DNA of 33,141 nt, from assembly GCA_016281125.1 (NCBI GenBank), contig JAEEIA010000007.1:1-33141 (forward strand), given 5' to 3'. This DNA comes from Oscillospiraceae bacterium. Its GTDB lineage: Bacteria > Bacillota > Clostridia > Oscillospirales > Ruminococcaceae. Shown one piece after another: positions 32,382 through 33,141 of the stretch (the stretch's first letter is position 1; each line of letters starts with the position of its first letter). The translations under genes and the position numbers were made by a program. The notes beneath the pieces were generated by a model that ran no database searches, was not told the origin of the DNA, and saw only the letters and a list, made by a program, of their open reading frames with translations.

Positions 32382-33125
32382 TCACACAGCATGCTGCTCC
32401 TGCGCGGCGAGCCAGCCTGTGAGTCCCGCAAACAGCGTAAACGCGACCTGTTTCTGATAACCGGGATCAGTTAGTCGGGCAGCCTCCTCCGGGTTGGACA
32501 GAAAGCCGCATTCTGCCATGACCGTCGGGTGCTTGCAATAATAACAGAGAAACAGCTCCTTGCCGCAGCGCTTGATCTCCCGGGTGTTGTCCGGCTGGAG
32601 CTGCTCCCGGAACGCCGCCTGGAGTGCCTCTGCCAGCGATTCGCTGCGGTCATTGGTATCGGCATAAAACATCTGTGCGCCGCTGAACTTCGGATCGGTA
32701 AACTGGTTCTGGTGGACGGACAGACAGACCGCGTTTTCCGGCTCGTTCATCATCGCAAGGCGATTGTCCATGTCGGAGCTTTTCTGTGCGGCAATCCCCT
32801 CCACGCCTTTATCATGCACGGAGCGGTCGGTGTCCCGTGTCACGCGCACCTCGTAACCGGAGAGCGTCAGCAGCTCGCGGAGCTCCAGCATCACCGCCAG
32901 ATTGATGCCCTTTTCCGGCACGCCGTCTGCGGTGGAGCATCCGCCGTCTATGCCGCCGTGCCCGGCATCCAATACGATGACCGGCGTCTGTTCTGCGGCG
33001 GTTTTCCGGGCGAAGGGCATTTCCGGTGTCTGCATCATAATCCGGTGAATCCCCGCGATGCTGACCGTCAGCATCAGAAACAGAAACGCGCTTTTCCGGA
33101 CGATCCGCTTTGTCACTGTGTTCAT
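32382..33125 (-). CDS. N-acetylmuramoyl-L-alanine amidase, CwlD-like
   Basis: 247 residues. An N-terminal signal anchor (about 10-30) precedes an Amidase_3 domain with all catalytic residues: H56 in LDAGHGG, E71 in EKGINLA, H138 in SVHQNQ and E205 in AECGFLSNPEEA. Sequence flavour (SGAQMFYA, NTREIKR) and length are those of CwlD, which with PdaA makes the muramic-lactam of spore cortex peptidoglycan. A vegetative amidase of the same family cannot be excluded. AGAGGTGAT precedes the ATG. Supports a spore-forming host, consistent with sigK. Confidence 0.85.
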   Translation of the reverse strand: MNTVTKRIVRKSAFLFLMLTVSIAGIHRIMMQTPEMPFARKTAAEQTPVIVLDAGHGGIDGGCSTADGVPEKGINLAVMLELRELLTLSGYEVRVTRDTDRSVHDKGVEGIAAQKSSDMDNRLAMMNEPENAVCLSVHQNQFTDPKFSGAQMFYADTNDRSESLAEALQAAFREQLQPDNTREIKRCGKELFLCYYCKHPTVMAECGFLSNPEEAARLTDPGYQKQVAFTLFAGLTGWLAAQEQHAV

Positions 33126-33141
33126 AGCATCACCTCTTGGA

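Overview
The window looks like a chromosome segment of a spore-forming, low-motility Clostridia member, most likely a Ruminococcus-like Oscillospiraceae. This rests on protein style (DUF4352 lipoprotein, ABC/GntR modules, macro-domain and vWA pair), a sigK-type sporulation sigma gene, a CwlD-like amidase, a SAM-I riboswitch and consistently strong Shine-Dalgarno sites. The genus is inference; I could not search a database.

Left part (1 to about 10,750) reads as accessory DNA and is visibly more AT-rich, especially before about 1,900. It holds a small secreted protein followed, after a hairpin, by a tightly overlapped five-gene operon (lipoprotein, membrane-anchored repeat protein, ABC permease, ABC ATPase, ABC permease). 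Next come an IS21-like transposase relic and a strong hairpin. A mobilisation module follows: a MOBP-type relaxase and MobC on the minus strand, a repeat-rich candidate oriT, then a CHC2 zinc-finger primase-like protein, an unknown protein and an HU-like protein on the plus strand. A small unknown ORF and a two-HTH regulator complete it.

The key point is the junction near 10,748. The plus-side flank is the 5' half of sigK on the minus strand (11080 down to 10748), which is cut off in the conserved CIEN(E) segment and continues into element DNA, where it stops after four foreign codons. The 3' half of sigK is not in the window. The left 10.7 kb is therefore best explained as one end of a skin-like sigK-intervening element that carries mobilisation genes, with its recombinase and the other sigK half beyond the left edge.

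Right part (10,750 to 33,141) is higher-GC core chromosome. It contains: a SAM riboswitch with a CPBP protease gene and metK; an SGNH hydrolase, LysR, OhrR/MarR-like regulator and TSCPD protein, all on the minus strand; a GH25 lysozyme; a GntR(YtrA)-ABC-CPBP operon; adenine deaminase; a Gly-Arg-His tRNA operon; a protein with a degenerate GGDEF domain; a macro-domain/HTH gene with a vWA gene; two tandem ATP-grasp ligases; a small unknown protein; a GNAT acetyltransferase; a DUF4352 lipoprotein; and a CwlD-like amidase. Two copies of a roughly 90-bp repeat lie in opposite orientation at 21,966 and 28,377, the second extended into a long hairpin.
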